Assembly (NCBI GenBank): GCA_012270975.1
Contig: JAAXHH010000124.1
Coordinates: 113,776 to 177,775 of the forward strand
Origin: Candidatus Latescibacterota bacterium
GTDB lineage: Bacteria; JAAXHH01
DNA: 64,000 nucleotides
Reading direction: 5' to 3'
A model generated the notes under the pieces. That model did not search any database. It was not told where the DNA came from and saw nothing but the letters and a program-made list of their open reading frames with translations. Shown in pieces: positions 34,964-45,479 of this stretch. How positions within the stretch are numbered: the stretch's first letter is position 1; every line of letters starts with the position of its first letter. A program made the position numbers and the translations under genes.

Positions 34964-35638
34964 ATGACCCGTGTAGACGATGCCGTATTGAACGGCCTGG
35001 CCGGATTCGACTCGGCCACGGTTTACAACGCCGTGGAGAAAGTGCAGGGCGTTTCGAATGACGATTACACCGGCCCGGAGATTCATTACCTGACGCCTGA
35101 ATTCGGCACCGTGATCGGGTACGCCGTGACTTCCGAGGTCACCCCGCTGGACGCCACACCGGCCAATATGAGCTGGTCCGACTACTACGACGTGCTGAAC
35201 GAGACGCCGGGTCCCATGATCGCGGTGATGAAGGACGTCGACACCCGTCCGAAGCGCGCCGCCCTCTTCGGAGACGGCATGGCGCATATCCACAGGAAGC
35301 TCGGCGTAGTGGGCGCCGTGGTCGAAGGCTGCGTCCGCGATCTAGAGGGCATCCGGGCGGCGGGTCTCCCCATATGGGGCCTCGGCACGGTATCCGGCCA
35401 TGGCCCCTTCAACGTGCGTGCCGTCGGGCGGCCGCTTGTGGCCGGTCAGTTGCTCGTGCAGACCGGGGACCTGTTGCTCGCCGACGTGGACGGCGTGGTG
35501 AAGATCCCGCTCGAAATCGCGGAAGACACCCTTAGAAAAGCGCATGAGATCAGGACCTGGGAACGGTCCCACTTCGACATGATCAACAGCCCCGATTTCT
35601 CCTACGAAAAGTGGAAGAACAGGGAGTCGCAGGCGTAA
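34964..35638 (+). CDS. RraA family protein (aldolase-type fold)
   Basis: The 224-residue protein shows the RraA/HMG-CHA aldolase signature: [20 protein letters not shown] followed by [19 protein letters not shown], in which the Arg-Asp pair contacts the ligand or metal. Family members act as 4-hydroxy-4-methyl-2-oxoglutarate aldolase/oxaloacetate decarboxylase or as an RNase E inhibitor; the latter is less likely outside proteobacteria. The ATG at 34964 follows AAAGGAG by 8 bases; an in-frame GTG at 34874 would add 30 residues without that site. The gene is directly upstream of hutU (8 bases) and may be expressed with the hut genes, though it has no known histidine-degradation role. Confidence 0.87.
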   Translation: MTRVDDAVLNGLAGFDSATVYNAVEKVQGVSNDDYTGPEIHYLTPEFGTVIGYAVTSEVTPLDATPANMSWSDYYDVLNETPGPMIAVMKDVDTRPKRAALFGDGMAHIHRKLGVVGAVVEGCVRDLEGIRAAGLPIWGLGTVSGHGPFNVRAVGRPLVAGQLLVQTGDLLLADVDGVVKIPLEIAEDTLRKAHEIRTWERSHFDMINSPDFSYEKWKNRESQA

Positions 35639-35646
35639 GCCGCCTA

Positions 35647-37296
<1,650 letters not shown>

Positions 37297-37318
37297 ATAT
37301 TGGAAGCGGTGGTCGGAT

Positions 37319-38902
37319 ATGGCTGGTTCCCAGGACCCCCTGGCCCTCACGGGTCACGATCTCACCATAGACGACGTGGTCGCCGTCTCGCGGGGCCGAA
37401 CCGTCGCCGTACATCCCGATGCCCTTCCCCGCATGGAACGGTCCCGGGAGGTCGTGGACCGGCTGGTCTCGGAGGGTCGAATCGCCTACGGCATCACCAC
37501 GGGGTTCGGCCGGTTCAAGGACAAGCTGATCTCTGCCGGCCAGGTCGCCGAACTTCAGTTGAACCTGATCCGAAGCCACGCGGCCGGAACCGGTCCTGAA
37601 CTGGACGAGGAGACCGTGCGGGCCATGCTGGTCATCCGGGCCAATACGCTCGCCATGGGCTATTCGGGTATTCGGACCCAGGTCGTGCAACTGATGGTGG
37701 ACATGCTGAACGCGGGCGTGCATCCCTGCATTCCCGGACGGGGTTCACTCGGCGCGAGCGGGGACCTGGCGACCCTGGCGCACATGTCCCTGGTGCTCAT
37801 CGGCGAAGGCGAGGCCATGTACCGGTCCCGTCGGCTCGACGGCGCGTCCGCGCTGCGGGAGGCCGGCCTCCGGCCCCTAACCCTGGGCGCCAAGGAGGGC
37901 CTGGCCCTGACGAACGGCACCACGCTCATGGCCGGCCTCGGCGCCTTGCTGGTCCACCGGGCGACCCACCTGGCCCTCTCGGCGGACATCGCCGCCGCCA
38001 TGACGTTGGAAGCGCTGGCCGGCACCGACCGCGCGTACGACGCCCGGGTGCACGCCATACGGCCCCATCCCCGGCAGATCGCCTGCGCGGGATTCCTGCG
38101 GGACATCCTGAACGGCAGCCGGCTGCTGCGTGCCGACAATCCGGGTAACGTCCAGGATCCCTATACCCTGCGCTGCGTCCCCCAGGTACACGGCACGGTC
38201 AGGGACACGATCGATTACGCTCGGTGGGTCGTCGGTATCGAGTTGAACGCCGCGAACGACAATCCGCTGGTCTTCGCGGGGGATGATCCCGAAGAAGCGG
38301 AAATCATCAGCGCGGGCAATTTCCACGGCGAACCCATTGCCGTCGCCATGGACAGCATGAAACTGGCGCTCGCGGACATGGGCAACATGAGCGAGCGGCG
38401 TTCGGCCCGACTGGTAGATGCCGATTCCAACGAAGGCATTTTGCCCATGTTCCTCACGGATCACGGTGGGTTGGAAAGCGGCCTGATGCTTGCCCAATAC
38501 ACGGCGGCCGCCCTTGCGTCGGAGAACAAGGTGCTGGCCCATCCCGCCAGCGCCGACTCCATTCCGAGCGGCGCCAACACGGAAGACCACGTGAGCATGG
38601 GCGCGGCGTCGGTACACCACACGCTGCAGGTGGTGGAGAACGTGGAGACCATCGTCGCGATCGAATTGATCGCCGCCGCCCAGGGCGCCGATTTCAGATG
38701 CAGAGAACCCGGGGTCGCCCACGAAGACATGGGGGCCGGTACCGGCCTGGCGCACCGGTTGATTCGCCGGCATGTCCCCTTCCTCGACCGCGACGTCCCG
38801 CTTGCCCCACTTTTCGAATCCATACGTAAACTCGTCGCCCAGGGCGATGTGATCGACGCGGTCCGGGAAAAGGTGGAAGTCCCCGGACCGACGCTGGACT
38901 GA
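37319..38902 (+). CDS. hutH: HutH: histidine ammonia-lyase
   Basis: The 527-residue lyase deaminates histidine to urocanate. The Ala-Ser-Gly triad that cyclises to the MIO electrophile is present in GSLGASGDLATLAH (near residue 145), with the tyrosine-containing ITTGFGRFKD loop near residue 60 and the NPLVFAGDD / NFHGEPIA segments near residues 318 and 338. Length is about 15-20 residues above typical HutH, mostly at the N-terminus. It begins 22 bases after hutU. Related aromatic amino-acid lyases share the MIO motif, but the hut neighbours settle the assignment. Confidence 0.95.
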   Translation: MAGSQDPLALTGHDLTIDDVVAVSRGRTVAVHPDALPRMERSREVVDRLVSEGRIAYGITTGFGRFKDKLISAGQVAELQLNLIRSHAAGTGPELDEETVRAMLVIRANTLAMGYSGIRTQVVQLMVDMLNAGVHPCIPGRGSLGASGDLATLAHMSLVLIGEGEAMYRSRRLDGASALREAGLRPLTLGAKEGLALTNGTTLMAGLGALLVHRATHLALSADIAAAMTLEALAGTDRAYDARVHAIRPHPRQIACAGFLRDILNGSRLLRADNPGNVQDPYTLRCVPQVHGTVRDTIDYARWVVGIELNAANDNPLVFAGDDPEEAEIISAGNFHGEPIAVAMDSMKLALADMGNMSERRSARLVDADSNEGILPMFLTDHGGLESGLMLAQYTAAALASENKVLAHPASADSIPSGANTEDHVSMGAASVHHTLQVVENVETIVAIELIAAAQGADFRCREPGVAHEDMGAGTGLAHRLIRRHVPFLDRDVPLAPLFESIRKLVAQGDVIDAVREKVEVPGPTLD

Positions 38903-38978
38903 TCCATTCATCCCCACGGGTCGAACGCGTCCCGGCAAGATAGTAAACTCCGGTTCGAAGATCGCCGCCTGATCATAG

Positions 38979-40262
38979 ATGAGTAGAATGGAATCCGTAG
39001 ATCTGTACCTCCACAATGCGGAACAGGTCGTTACCTGCGCATCCCGCGAGCCGAAACGCGGGCCTGAAATGGCGGAGCCCGGCGTGATCGGGGGCGGCGC
39101 GGTGGCGGTCAAGAACGGGCGTATCGTCGCGGTCGGGCCGACCGGTCAACTGGACGAGTCCTTTACGGCTGATCGCGTGATCGACTGCACGGACCGATCC
39201 GTTTGCCCGGGACTTGTGGACGCCCATACCCACACGGTATTCGCTGGGGATCGCGCCGCGGAATTCGAACTGCGGATCAAAGGCGCCTCGTACCTCGATA
39301 TCATGGCGGCCGGCGGGGGTATCGTCAGTACCGTCCGGCATACGCGGGCGGCATCCGTGGACGAGCTGGTGTGCTCCGCCACGGTCCGGCTTGACGAGAT
39401 GCTGGCGCTGGGTACCACGACCGTGGAGATCAAGACCGGTTACGGCCTGAGTGTGGAAGACGAACTGAAGATGCTCCAGGTCATCGAACGGCTCGACCGG
39501 GACCATCCCTGCGACATCGTACCCACGTTCCTGGGCGCCCACGCGGTGCCTCCCGAATTCGATGGGAATGCCGATACGTACGCGCGGTGCGTAATCGACG
39601 AGATCCTGCCCGAAGCGGCGGCCTGGTATGCATCGTCCCGGTTCGCGGCGCGAGGCGTTCCCATGTACATCGACGTGTTCTGCGAAGACCACGCCTTTGA
39701 TCTCGAGCAGTCGCGCCAGGTGCTTGAGGCCGGGATCGAAGCCGGTTTCAAGGCCAAGATGCACGTCGACCAGTTCAACGATTTCGGAGGCGTCGCCATG
39801 GCCCTGGAACTCGGTGCCGCTTCGGTGGACCATCTCGACGTGACCGACCGTGCCGGAATCGAGATGCTTGGCGGATCCGACACCATCGCCGTCCCGCTTC
39901 CGGCCGTTAACTTCAACCTGGGTATGGCGGACTACGCCGACGCCCGGTCGATGATGGACGCCGGCGCCGTCGTGGCACTCGCCACCGACCTCAATCCCGG
40001 ATCGGCCCCCTGTCCGTCCATGCCCGCGGTCATGGCCATCGCCTGCCGGTACCAGCGATTCAGCCCCGCGGAGGCGTTGAACGCTTCCACGATCAACGCG
40101 GCTTACGCCATCGGTCAGGGGGAAGTGACCGGTTCCATCGAAGTCGGCAAACGGGCCGACCTCCTCGTACTGAAGTCGGGGGATTACCGGCATATCCCTT
40201 ATTTCTTCGGGGGGAATCCGGTGCATACCGTGATCAAACGGGGACAGGTTGTGGACCTATGA
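38979..40262 (+). CDS. hutI: HutI: imidazolonepropionase
   Basis: The 427-residue amidohydrolase opens the imidazolone ring to N-formimidoyl-L-glutamate. Metal-binding DAHTHTVFAGDR (near residue 79), the substrate region RIKGASYLDIMAAGGGI, the catalytic MHVDQFND (near residue 262) and the late TDLNPGSAPC aspartate are all there. The start is the ATG at 38979; a second ATG three codons in is equally possible. The stop overlaps the hutF start by 4 bases (ATGA), indicating coupled translation. Confidence 0.95.
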   Translation: MSRMESVDLYLHNAEQVVTCASREPKRGPEMAEPGVIGGGAVAVKNGRIVAVGPTGQLDESFTADRVIDCTDRSVCPGLVDAHTHTVFAGDRAAEFELRIKGASYLDIMAAGGGIVSTVRHTRAASVDELVCSATVRLDEMLALGTTTVEIKTGYGLSVEDELKMLQVIERLDRDHPCDIVPTFLGAHAVPPEFDGNADTYARCVIDEILPEAAAWYASSRFAARGVPMYIDVFCEDHAFDLEQSRQVLEAGIEAGFKAKMHVDQFNDFGGVAMALELGAASVDHLDVTDRAGIEMLGGSDTIAVPLPAVNFNLGMADYADARSMMDAGAVVALATDLNPGSAPCPSMPAVMAIACRYQRFSPAEALNASTINAAYAIGQGEVTGSIEVGKRADLLVLKSGDYRHIPYFFGGNPVHTVIKRGQVVDL

Positions 40263-41497
40263 TCGAAGCGCCCCGCGTAAGTTTCGAAGCCGAAGAGTGG
40301 GTCATGCCCGGCCTGGCTACGGCCCATTCCCACGCCTTCCAGCGCGCCCTCCGCGGGCGGACCCAGCGCCGCGCGACACGGGCGGGCACGTTCTGGGGTT
40401 GGCGGGACGAAATGTACCGGTTGGTCGAGAGCCTTCGTCCGGACGACCTTTACGCCATCGCGCGCTTCGCTTATACCGAACTGGCCATGTCCGGGGTAAC
40501 GGCCGTCGGAGAGTTCCACTACGTGCATCATGGCCCCGGAGGGCGTCCCTATGCCGACCGCACCGAACTGGCGGACGCCGTGGTTCGCGCGGCCAGGGAC
40601 GTAGGCCTGCGCATCTGCCTGATCCGCACCGCCTACCTGAGGGCCGGGTACCGGCAGGCCGCGGTCCCGGCGCAGGAGCGGTTCATCGATCCGTCAATCG
40701 ATCTCGTGCTAAGGGACCTCGACGCGCTGAGATCGCGCTATGCTGACGATCCCCACGTTTCCGTGGCCGCGGCCGCCCACAGCATTCGCGCGGTGCCACT
40801 GCCGGATGTCAAGGCGCTTGCCGCGTATGCGGAAGCACACGATCTGCCTTTTCATATGCACGTCAGCGAACAACGCGGCGAGCTGGAGGAATGCAGGTCT
40901 GAGCACGGGACGACGCCCGTCGCGGTGCTTTCGAATGAAGGCGTACTGTCCCCGCGTTTCGTGGCCGTGCATGCCACGCACCTCGATGGGGCGGAAATCA
41001 CCGCATTGGGCGATCGCGGGTCCTTCGTGTGCATATGCCGGACGACGGAGAGAGACCTCGGCGACGGCCTTCCACCCGTGTCGGGACTACTCGGCGCCGG
41101 CGCGCGCCTTTGTGTCGGCGTGGACAGCCATGCCTGCGAGAACGCCTTCGAGGAAGTCCGGGCCGTGGAACTGGACGAACGATCCCGCGTCGAAATGCGG
41201 CACGCCGCGGCGGAAGCGCCGCTGATGCTGGACGCGGCCACCCGTCTGGGCTACGCTGCCTGCGGTCTGGATGCATCGTGGCGGGAAGACCATGTCCACC
41301 TGGACCCCGACGACCCGTCCATCGCCGCCATCGATCCGGACCTAGCTGCTGACGCTATTCTATTCGGCGCCACGCCGCGGACGGTGAAATCCGTATCGGT
41401 CGCAGGCAGGCCGATCGTCTCCGAGGGCCGCCACGCCCAATACGGAGAGACGTTGAAACTGTACCGCAAGTCATTGCGTCAACTGGAGTTAATTTGA
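40259..41497 (+). CDS. hutF: HutF: formimidoylglutamate deiminase
   Basis: The 412-residue amidohydrolase would convert N-formimidoyl-glutamate to N-formyl-glutamate and ammonia, the five-step branch of histidine breakdown. It has HSHAFQRALRGR at residues 23-34 (HxH metal ligands), TFWGWRDEMY, HMHVSEQRGE and the VGVDSHA aspartate. The sequence starts almost directly at the HxH strand, so the N-terminal half of the usual beta-sandwich, about 40 residues, is missing compared with the Pseudomonas enzyme. The ATGA overlap with hutI supports this start. Presence of HutF rather than HutG/formimidase predicts a need for a formylglutamate deformylase. Confidence 0.9.
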   Translation: MIEAPRVSFEAEEWVMPGLATAHSHAFQRALRGRTQRRATRAGTFWGWRDEMYRLVESLRPDDLYAIARFAYTELAMSGVTAVGEFHYVHHGPGGRPYADRTELADAVVRAARDVGLRICLIRTAYLRAGYRQAAVPAQERFIDPSIDLVLRDLDALRSRYADDPHVSVAAAAHSIRAVPLPDVKALAAYAEAHDLPFHMHVSEQRGELEECRSEHGTTPVAVLSNEGVLSPRFVAVHATHLDGAEITALGDRGSFVCICRTTERDLGDGLPPVSGLLGAGARLCVGVDSHACENAFEEVRAVELDERSRVEMRHAAAEAPLMLDAATRLGYAACGLDASWREDHVHLDPDDPSIAAIDPDLAADAILFGATPRTVKSVSVAGRPIVSEGRHAQYGETLKLYRKSLRQLELI

Positions 41498-41515
41498 AAA
41501 AGGAAGGAGGCCTTG

Positions 41516-42370
41516 ATGGCATCGGTCAAGTATGACTACGCGGAGATGATCTGGAACGAGGTCAGGGACGCCGCGGCCCAGGACCGGGTCGCCCTGCTGC
41601 CGGTGGCGACCTACGAAGACCACGGACCCCACCTGCCCGTGGACGTCGACGTGGTCCTCGCGACGGAGATCTGCCGGCGCGCCGCGGCCCGCATACCGGA
41701 GGAGGTCGTGCTCGCCCCTCCGGTGACCCACGGCTACAGCCCCCATCACATGGATTTCCACGGGACGATCACCATCCGGTGGGACACCTTCATCAACTAT
41801 GTCCGGGACGTGTGCTGCAGTCTGGCCTATCACGGATTCAAGCGCATTCTCATCATCAACGGCCACGGGAGCAACACTTCGCCCCTGGATCTGGCCGCCC
41901 GTCTCACCGTGCTCGACTATGAAGGACGTGTTCTGTGCGCCAGCGCCAACCACTGGGGACTGAGGCAGGCCCGGGAGACGGGTAATGCGCTCCGCGATTC
42001 GGACTACGGCGGGACGTCTCACGGCGGGGAGTACGAGACGTCGCTCTACCTCGTCCTGAAGCCCGACCTGGTCGAGATGGACAAGGCCGTGGACAACAGG
42101 AGTCCGATGCCCGACAGTTTCAAGACGGATCTCTTGTCCGGCGGACATCCCGGGGCTTCCGACGCCCGCCTGGTACCCTACTGGAGTTCGATTTCACCCA
42201 GCGGGGTCATGGGGGATGCCACCAAAGCGACCCGCGAGAAGGGAGAAAAGTTCCTGGAGGCCGCCATCAACGGGGTGATCGAACTGATCAGGGAATTGCG
42301 GGGTACGCCCATACTGGCGCGGCGCGTCCAGCACGGCGATATACCCGACACGAAGTGGAAGATGACCTAG
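41516..42370 (+). CDS. Creatininase family hydrolase, possible formylglutamate deformylase
   Basis: The 284-residue metal-dependent amidohydrolase is of the creatininase fold. Metal-ligand segments are ATYEDHGPHLPVDVDV (near residue 24; Glu, His and Asp ligands), INGHGSN (near residue 117) and SHGGEYETS (near residue 168). The start is the ATG at 41516 directly after GGAGG; an adjacent TTG is unlikely. It follows hutF by 18 bases, in the place where hutG is often found, and no hutG-like gene is visible. Creatininase-fold enzymes include ArfB, which hydrolyses a formamide, so N-formylglutamate deformylation is chemically plausible. That role is inference; creatinine or another cyclic amide remains possible. 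Confidence 0.85.
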   Translation: MASVKYDYAEMIWNEVRDAAAQDRVALLPVATYEDHGPHLPVDVDVVLATEICRRAAARIPEEVVLAPPVTHGYSPHHMDFHGTITIRWDTFINYVRDVCCSLAYHGFKRILIINGHGSNTSPLDLAARLTVLDYEGRVLCASANHWGLRQARETGNALRDSDYGGTSHGGEYETSLYLVLKPDLVEMDKAVDNRSPMPDSFKTDLLSGGHPGASDARLVPYWSSISPSGVMGDATKATREKGEKFLEAAINGVIELIRELRGTPILARRVQHGDIPDTKWKMT

Positions 42371-42436
42371 GAGATCGCGGGCGACAGCCCACGGCCGGCC
42401 GGGCGCCTCTCCAGGCAAAAACGCGGTACCCCGAAT

Positions 42437-43270
42437 TCAGCCCCGCGACGGTTCGCTCATGGTTTCCCGGGCCTGGCGGCTCAGTTCCGGCAAATGATCG
42501 TCGTTGGCCATGACCTGCTCAAGGTGGCGCAAGCGGTCGGGAGAAGCGGTGCGAAGCATGGCGGCGCCGTATGCTTCGTCCAGCCAGAAGCGGGAAGCGC
42601 CGCTGATGTAGTCGCGCAGTTCCGGGATGAGTCGCTCAGGATAGCGCTGGCACAGGTTCATGGTGAACATTCGCCGGCGCCCACCGCCGCCGAACGAGGC
42701 GTGCTTGGTATTGTGGTTGAAACACACGATGTCGCCCGGCCGGGTCTCCAGCGCCATCGCCGGCACGTCCTTCGGGGCCGTATCCCACAACGACGAACTC
42801 TCGCCGACGTTTTCCTGCAGGGAAGCCCCATAGACATCATCCCGCTTGTGGCTTCCCGGAATAACCCGCAGGCAGCCGGTGTCCCTTGTCAACGTATCCA
42901 GGTAAAAGGCGATTTTGATATGCAGGATCTCGGGATGCCATCCATCGGAGTGCCACCTCGTATCTCCGGCGTAGTAGTTGCCATCGCTGCCCATGTAATT
43001 GAAATCGTCGCCTAGCAGACTGGTTGCGATTCCCCTGATTCGTTCGTCGTCCAGCAGGGAGGATAGGCGTTCGTGCTGGTCGATGAATGGAACGATACAG
43101 GACCGTTGTTTGCCGTCATGCGGCCGTCCGTCGTGCCCGCCACCACGGCCTGCCCAGACCTCTTCGAAGTCATTGATGATCTCGTCGATGCGGTCATCCA
43201 GCAGCCCCGGAAACCCCAGGTATCCGAACGTATCGAAGAAGGCGAGTTGCTGTTCAGTAAGGTAACTCAT
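42437..43270 (-). CDS. Phytanoyl-CoA dioxygenase (PhyH) family protein
   Basis: The 277-residue Fe(II)/2-oxoglutarate oxygenase has the HxD pair in RWHSDGWHPE (near residue 107), the 2-oxoglutarate/turn motif CLRVIPGSHKRDD and the distal histidine in NHNTKHASFGGG, followed by RRRMFTMNL with the conserved arginine. The ATG at 43270 is preceded by AGGAGG; the frame can be extended 11 codons upstream without a better site. The PGSHKRDDVYG segment resembles ectoine hydroxylase-type and related PhyH enzymes, but the substrate is unknown. It ends a minus-strand run with cupin, GNAT and two methyltransferases, 105 bases after the cupin gene. Confidence 0.87.
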   Translation of the reverse strand: MSYLTEQQLAFFDTFGYLGFPGLLDDRIDEIINDFEEVWAGRGGGHDGRPHDGKQRSCIVPFIDQHERLSSLLDDERIRGIATSLLGDDFNYMGSDGNYYAGDTRWHSDGWHPEILHIKIAFYLDTLTRDTGCLRVIPGSHKRDDVYGASLQENVGESSSLWDTAPKDVPAMALETRPGDIVCFNHNTKHASFGGGGRRRMFTMNLCQRYPERLIPELRDYISGASRFWLDEAYGAAMLRTASPDRLRHLEQVMANDDHLPELSRQARETMSEPSRG

Positions 43271-43375
43271 ACCCTTATCCTCCTTAACCCGGCAAAAGGG
43301 CATCTCGCCGGTCCATCGATCGGGATACCCAGCGATCCCCGAGCGTCAGCGTTACGAAACATGATCCTTCTCCGT

Positions 43376-43807
43376 CTACGGATTGGGCGGAGAGGTGCAG
43401 ATGAGCACGACCAGGGTCTCGGTACCGGTGTTTTCTATACCGTGCAGGCACCAGGGCGGCAGATAGACGAAGTCGCCTTTTTTCACATCGCGCTTGTAAT
43501 TCGCGAAGGTCATTTCCCCCGATCCCTCGAGAATGACATAGGTCTCTTCGGTGGGATGGGAACCGGGTTCAAGAACGACGTGAGGCGGAACATAAAACAA
43601 TACCAGTCCCATGTTCTCCGCCGGGGCGTTGGGATTGACGGGATGTACTATCCTGACCCCCAGGCCGTTGCAACCGGGATAGACGACCGGTACGCCATCC
43701 TGGGCATTGACGATCATGGGATCCGGCGGTGTCTCCGGTTTGGGGATATCGGGGATTTTGGCCTGGTCTTCGCTGGTATATCCCTTGAATTCGGTAATCT
43801 TCGCCAT
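43376..43807 (-). CDS. Cupin-domain protein
   Basis: The 143-residue single cupin barrel has motif 1 as GSHPTEETYVILEGSGEM (the ligands being H, E and the family glycine) and motif 2 as GDFVYLPPWCLHGIENTG (H). The metal-binding histidines and glutamate are retained. Start at the ATG at 43807, preceded by AAAGGAG; a longer frame (to 44002) runs into the GNAT gene in another frame and is not conserved. The roles of such small cupins range from isomerases to ligand sensors, so no function is assigned. It lies 49 bases after the GNAT gene. Confidence 0.85.
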   Translation of the reverse strand: MAKITEFKGYTSEDQAKIPDIPKPETPPDPMIVNAQDGVPVVYPGCNGLGVRIVHPVNPNAPAENMGLVLFYVPPHVVLEPGSHPTEETYVILEGSGEMTFANYKRDVKKGDFVYLPPWCLHGIENTGTETLVVLICTSPPNP

Positions 43808-43856
43808 ATGACCGGATCTCCTTTCAGGTACGAATCGGGAATATACGAACACGGGG

Positions 43857-44738
43857 TCAGCAGTCGGCAGATTCCGCCGCGCAATCGAAATCGAATTCCA
43901 GCCAGTCGCCCAGAGGCACGTAACCGATTTTCTGATAGATGCGGTTGGAGGCCGGGTTCGACAGGTCGGTAAACAGGCTACAGAAACTGTACCGGCCCGC
44001 AAGCAATTTTTTCGTCAACGCGTAAACGCACGAAGTCGCGTATCCCCGGTTTCGTAACGCGGCAGGAGTGTAAACCATTGTGACATTCGTACCGTTTTTC
44101 ATGGCCCGCGACTGCCTGGCGATCGACACCGGTCCATCGTCCTCCCAGATGTACAGGTTTCTCTCCGCGATGTACTTTTCAGCGTTGCGTTCCGCCTTCC
44201 CCGGCCCGGATTCCTCCCCTACCGCTTCCTGCGTGAATAACGCGATCCACCGCGCCATCAGTCGTTGGTCCGCCATTTCGGCCGGCCTCAGCCTGCCCGG
44301 GGCGAGCGGCACGTCGATCACGCTACGAGCCTCGAATACCCGCAGCCGTTTTCGCGGTATCGCTGAACACCCGGGGAAAGTCCTCATCCACTGACTGGAA
44401 AAGCACCGGGCTTCAGCCTCCGGTCCACTTACGCCCGGCACCCGTACCTTCCCGCGTTGCATGTGCCGAATAAGCCGGTCCACGGCATCATCGATTTTCG
44501 TGTCGTATATGCTCAAGACGATTCTGTGGGGCGGCGACCTGACCGCTACGCCCACCGGATCGCCGTTATCCAGAATGCTCAGGAGCAGCGGCGGATCGTC
44601 GCCGTAGTAGTACGGATCTCCGGCCAGTGTGTGCACCAGACCTAAGGGCAGGTTGTTCTCGCTCTCGCGCTTTTCCAGGAAAGCGCCGGAAAGCGCGAGG
44701 AGTTCGTCCGCGTGGTCATGTTGCACGATGTCGTACAT
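43857..44738 (-). CDS. GNAT family N-acetyltransferase (two-domain)
   Basis: The 293-residue protein has a C-terminal GNAT domain: acetyl-CoA loop YTPAALRNRGYATSCVYALT (R/Q-x-x-G-x-A type) near residue 222, then SLFTDLSNPASNRIYQKIGY, which is the GNAT beta5-alpha4 region. The N-terminal half (about 1-140) looks like a degenerate second GNAT fold, as in some antibiotic or peptide acetyltransferases. It starts at the ATG nine bases after the upstream methyltransferase stop. Substrate unknown; the neighbours do not point to one. Confidence 0.83.
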   Translation of the reverse strand: MYDIVQHDHADELLALSGAFLEKRESENNLPLGLVHTLAGDPYYYGDDPPLLLSILDNGDPVGVAVRSPPHRIVLSIYDTKIDDAVDRLIRHMQRGKVRVPGVSGPEAEARCFSSQWMRTFPGCSAIPRKRLRVFEARSVIDVPLAPGRLRPAEMADQRLMARWIALFTQEAVGEESGPGKAERNAEKYIAERNLYIWEDDGPVSIARQSRAMKNGTNVTMVYTPAALRNRGYATSCVYALTKKLLAGRYSFCSLFTDLSNPASNRIYQKIGYVPLGDWLEFDFDCAAESADC

Positions 44739-44747
44739 GACGCGGCC

Positions 44748-45479
44748 TCAGGGCAATTCGTAACGGATCCACCACCAGTAGTTGCCAATATGCACCCTGA
44801 GATGCTGCGACAGGGGTTCGAATATGCGCCTTAAATCATCTTCGGTCGGATCGTTTTCGACCATGACATACTCCGATCCGTCAGATAACTGTCGTGTCAT
44901 GAATTGATCTACGAAGCCATTGACCCTGAAGAGCCTGCTTACGGCATCGGGGCTTGTCGGCCTGGACGAACGCATGAACACGACAGAACCCTCCTCGAGC
45001 CGTGCTTGGAATCCATGCAGAAACTCCGCGTACCTTGAAGCAGGACAGGTGTGCAGGAATCCAGCCGCAAAACCACCGTCAAAACGCTTGCCCGGCGCGA
45101 TGGTTCCAAGGTCGAAGGCGTCGCCGGCCAGGTAACTTACGTTGGTCGGGTTGTCGTCTGCCGCGGCGATGCGCAACATGTTGGGAGCGATTTCAATCCC
45201 CGTTACAGACACCGCAGTCATCGCGATTTCCCTCGTCGCCGATCCCGTTCCGCTCGCTACCTCGAGCACCCTCCGGCCCCGCATGGCCTCCTGCGAATCC
45301 CGGACCATCCTGGCCTGTTCGGCGGGCAGATCAAGCGTGGATCCCCGGTGTACCTTGTGCGGCATGTCGCCATGGACCTGCCGCAGGTTGTAGTACTCGA
45401 TTGTCGCCCGATGCAGGTTGTCAGGTTCCAGGTTATTCAGATCAGGCGACGGCTCCTTTTTGCGCATAGTCTCGCTCAT
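44748..45479 (-). CDS. Class I SAM-dependent methyltransferase
   Basis: The 243-residue protein has the Rossmann methyltransferase motif I VLEVASGTGSATREIA (near residue 71), the acidic loop GIEIAPNMLRIA, the motif II-like AGDAFDLGTI and the motif III GSVVFMRSSRP. Length fits small-molecule methyltransferases. Its ATG overlaps the stop of the upstream methyltransferase by 4 bases (ATGA), so the two are translationally coupled. There is little identity between the two. The substrate is not known. Confidence 0.86.
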   Translation of the reverse strand: MSETMRKKEPSPDLNNLEPDNLHRATIEYYNLRQVHGDMPHKVHRGSTLDLPAEQARMVRDSQEAMRGRRVLEVASGTGSATREIAMTAVSVTGIEIAPNMLRIAAADDNPTNVSYLAGDAFDLGTIAPGKRFDGGFAAGFLHTCPASRYAEFLHGFQARLEEGSVVFMRSSRPTSPDAVSRLFRVNGFVDQFMTRQLSDGSEYVMVENDPTEDDLRRIFEPLSQHLRVHIGNYWWWIRYELP

